A stretch of DNA of 7,530 bases, from contig QFOL01000192.1 of NCBI GenBank assembly GCA_003241215.1, positions 1 through 7,530 of the forward strand, read 5' to 3'. Made by a program: the position numbers and the translations under genes. This DNA is from Agrobacterium fabrum (lineage in GTDB: Bacteria; Pseudomonadota; Alphaproteobacteria; Rhizobiales; Rhizobiaceae). The notes under the pieces were generated by a model. The model was not told the DNA's origin and ran no database searches. It saw only the letters and a list, made by a program, of their open reading frames with translations. Of the stretch, positions 6,761 through 7,530 are shown in pieces (position 1 is the first letter of the stretch; every line of letters begins with the position of its first letter).

Positions 6761-7409
6761 GGATGACCGGTTTGCGCCGGTGCATGATGACGGGCTGGAT
6801 GGGTTGCGCGGCGAAATCGCCCGCTGCCGTCTCTGTCGCGACAGGCCGCTCAGGGGAATGGCAGATCGCCTGCCGCACGAACCCCGGCCGGTGGTCGTCA
6901 TGTCGACAAAAGCGCGCGTCCTGATTGCCGGGCAGGCGCCGGGGCTGCGCGTGCATGAAACGGGACTGCCGTTCAACGATGCCTCGGGCGACAGGCTGCG
7001 CCAATGGCTGAACGTCGACCGGCAGACATTCTACGATCCGGATCGTTTCGCCATCGTGCCCATGGGCTTTTGTTTTCCCGGTTATGACGACAAGGGCAGC
7101 GACCTGCCGCCAAGGCGCGAATGCGCGCCGCAGTGGCGCGAGCGGGTAATGGCGGCGATGCCGCAGGTGGAGCTGATCCTCGCCATCGGCCAATATGCGC
7201 AGGCATTTCACCTGGGTGAAAGGCGGCGCAAGACCATGGCGGAAACCGTACAGGACTGGCGCAGCTATCTTCATGCCAATTGCGGCCCCGGCATTTTACC
7301 CCTGCCGCATCCAAGCTGGCGCAACACGGGCTGGCTGAAAAGGAATCCATGGTTCGCGGAGGAACTGCTGCCGGTTCTGCGGCAACATGTGGAAATGCGG
7401 CTAGCGTGA
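6753..7409 (+). CDS. Uracil-DNA-glycosylase-like protein with possible iron-sulfur site
   Basis: The 218-residue protein matches the UDG superfamily group annotated as uracil-DNA glycosylase family protein. The motif corresponding to GEAPG of family 4 reads LIAGQAPGLRVHETGLPF (57-74). SGDRLRQWL (78-86) and LPHPSWRNTGW (184-194, the HPS motif) follow. Four cysteines (25, 28, 107, 124) fall in the order and spacing of the [4Fe-4S] ligands of family 4 UDGs: CX2C, then a gap of about 80, then a pair 17 apart, in the contexts GFCFPG and RECAP. I infer a cluster from this; activity on uracil is unproven. The ATG at 6753 lies inside the end of the nuclease gene, with a GGGGTGGG stretch upstream, so the two are probably co-translated. 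Confidence 0.85.
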   Translation: MVEDDRFAPVHDDGLDGLRGEIARCRLCRDRPLRGMADRLPHEPRPVVVMSTKARVLIAGQAPGLRVHETGLPFNDASGDRLRQWLNVDRQTFYDPDRFAIVPMGFCFPGYDDKGSDLPPRRECAPQWRERVMAAMPQVELILAIGQYAQAFHLGERRRKTMAETVQDWRSYLHANCGPGILPLPHPSWRNTGWLKRNPWFAEELLPVLRQHVEMRLA

Positions 7410-7476
7410 AACAATTTTCTGTTTTTCTGCGAAAATTAGTGTATTGAAAGGAAATTAATTCAGGAGGGTAGACGCA
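7410..7476 (+). promoter_or_regulatory. Leader of the Lrp/AsnC gene with an inverted repeat
   Basis: This stretch is markedly AT-rich against its surroundings. AATTTTC (7413-7419) and GAAAATT (7431-7437) form a perfect 7-bp inverted repeat, centred about 50 bases before the start codon. It could be an operator for autoregulation, as Lrp-type proteins often bind AT-rich dyads near their own promoter, or a weak hairpin after the UDG-like gene. AGGAGGG (7462-7468) is a near-perfect Shine-Dalgarno sequence, 8 bases before the TTG start. I do not see a clear -10/-35 pair. Confidence 0.45.
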
Positions 7477-7530
7477 TTGGATCGCCTAGACCGTAAGATT
7501 TTGCGCATTCTGCAAGAGGATTCCACGCTG
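7477..7530 (+). CDS. Lrp/AsnC family transcriptional regulator (5' end only)
   Basis: Only the first 18 codons are in the window. They read (M/L)DRLDRKILRILQEDSTL, the standard opening of the Lrp/AsnC helix-turn-helix domain, in which LDxxDxxIL leads into the first helix. The start is a TTG, chosen because a very strong AGGAGGG ends 8 bases before it and the family's N-terminus begins exactly there. The product should be a DNA-binding regulator of amino-acid metabolism. Its effector-binding domain lies beyond the window, so the target genes cannot be read from here. Confidence 0.85.
   Translation, partial: MDRLDRKILRILQEDSTL

Overview
The window looks like a piece of a Rhizobiales chromosome, most probably from the Agrobacterium/Rhizobium group. 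This rests on high G+C coding sequence, dense gene packing with stop/start overlaps, an alphaproteobacterial sensor kinase of the PleC/DivJ/PdhS type, a three-helix retropepsin of the alphaproteobacterial kind, and a rhizobial-looking Lrp/AsnC start at the right edge. It reads as core chromosome. I see no transposase, integrase, phage gene, CRISPR array, tRNA or rRNA.

Left part (1-1194). A short intergenic inverted repeat and a rho-independent terminator belong to a rightward gene outside the window. The leftward gene ribB follows, coding for 3,4-dihydroxy-2-butanone-4-phosphate synthase in riboflavin synthesis. Its roughly 280-nt leader holds a textbook FMN riboswitch (888-1032) and a structured stretch without a U-tract terminator, which points to control of translation or by Rho. 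A candidate promoter and an upstream hairpin terminator lie between 1045 and 1136.

Middle part (1195-4495). Two transcription units diverge from about 2896-3047. The leftward unit is cobS (cobalamin synthase, also called cobV), then a small four-cysteine DUF1289 protein, then a membrane-anchored retropepsin-like aspartic protease that overlaps it by 4 bp. The rightward unit is cobT (the lower-ligand phosphoribosyltransferase, also called cobU) followed by dgkA (diacylglycerol kinase), whose Shine-Dalgarno sequence overlaps the cobT stop. CobT makes alpha-ribazole phosphate and CobS joins it to adenosylcobinamide-GDP, so the divergent pair forms the nucleotide-loop end of cobalamin synthesis. 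RibB feeds the flavin from which the lower ligand dimethylbenzimidazole is made, though BluB itself is not in the window.

Right part (4496-7530). A large leftward gene encodes a six-helix membrane histidine kinase. Diverging from it are a membrane-anchored staphylococcal-nuclease-like protein and, overlapping by 8 bp, a uracil-DNA-glycosylase-like protein with four cysteines spaced like those of iron-sulfur UDGs. The window ends in the first 18 codons of an Lrp/AsnC regulator that starts with TTG.

I did not find a clearly new multi-gene system. The points most worth a second look are the retropepsin/DUF1289/cobS operon, the UDG-like protein coupled to an exported nuclease, and the expression platform of the FMN riboswitch.
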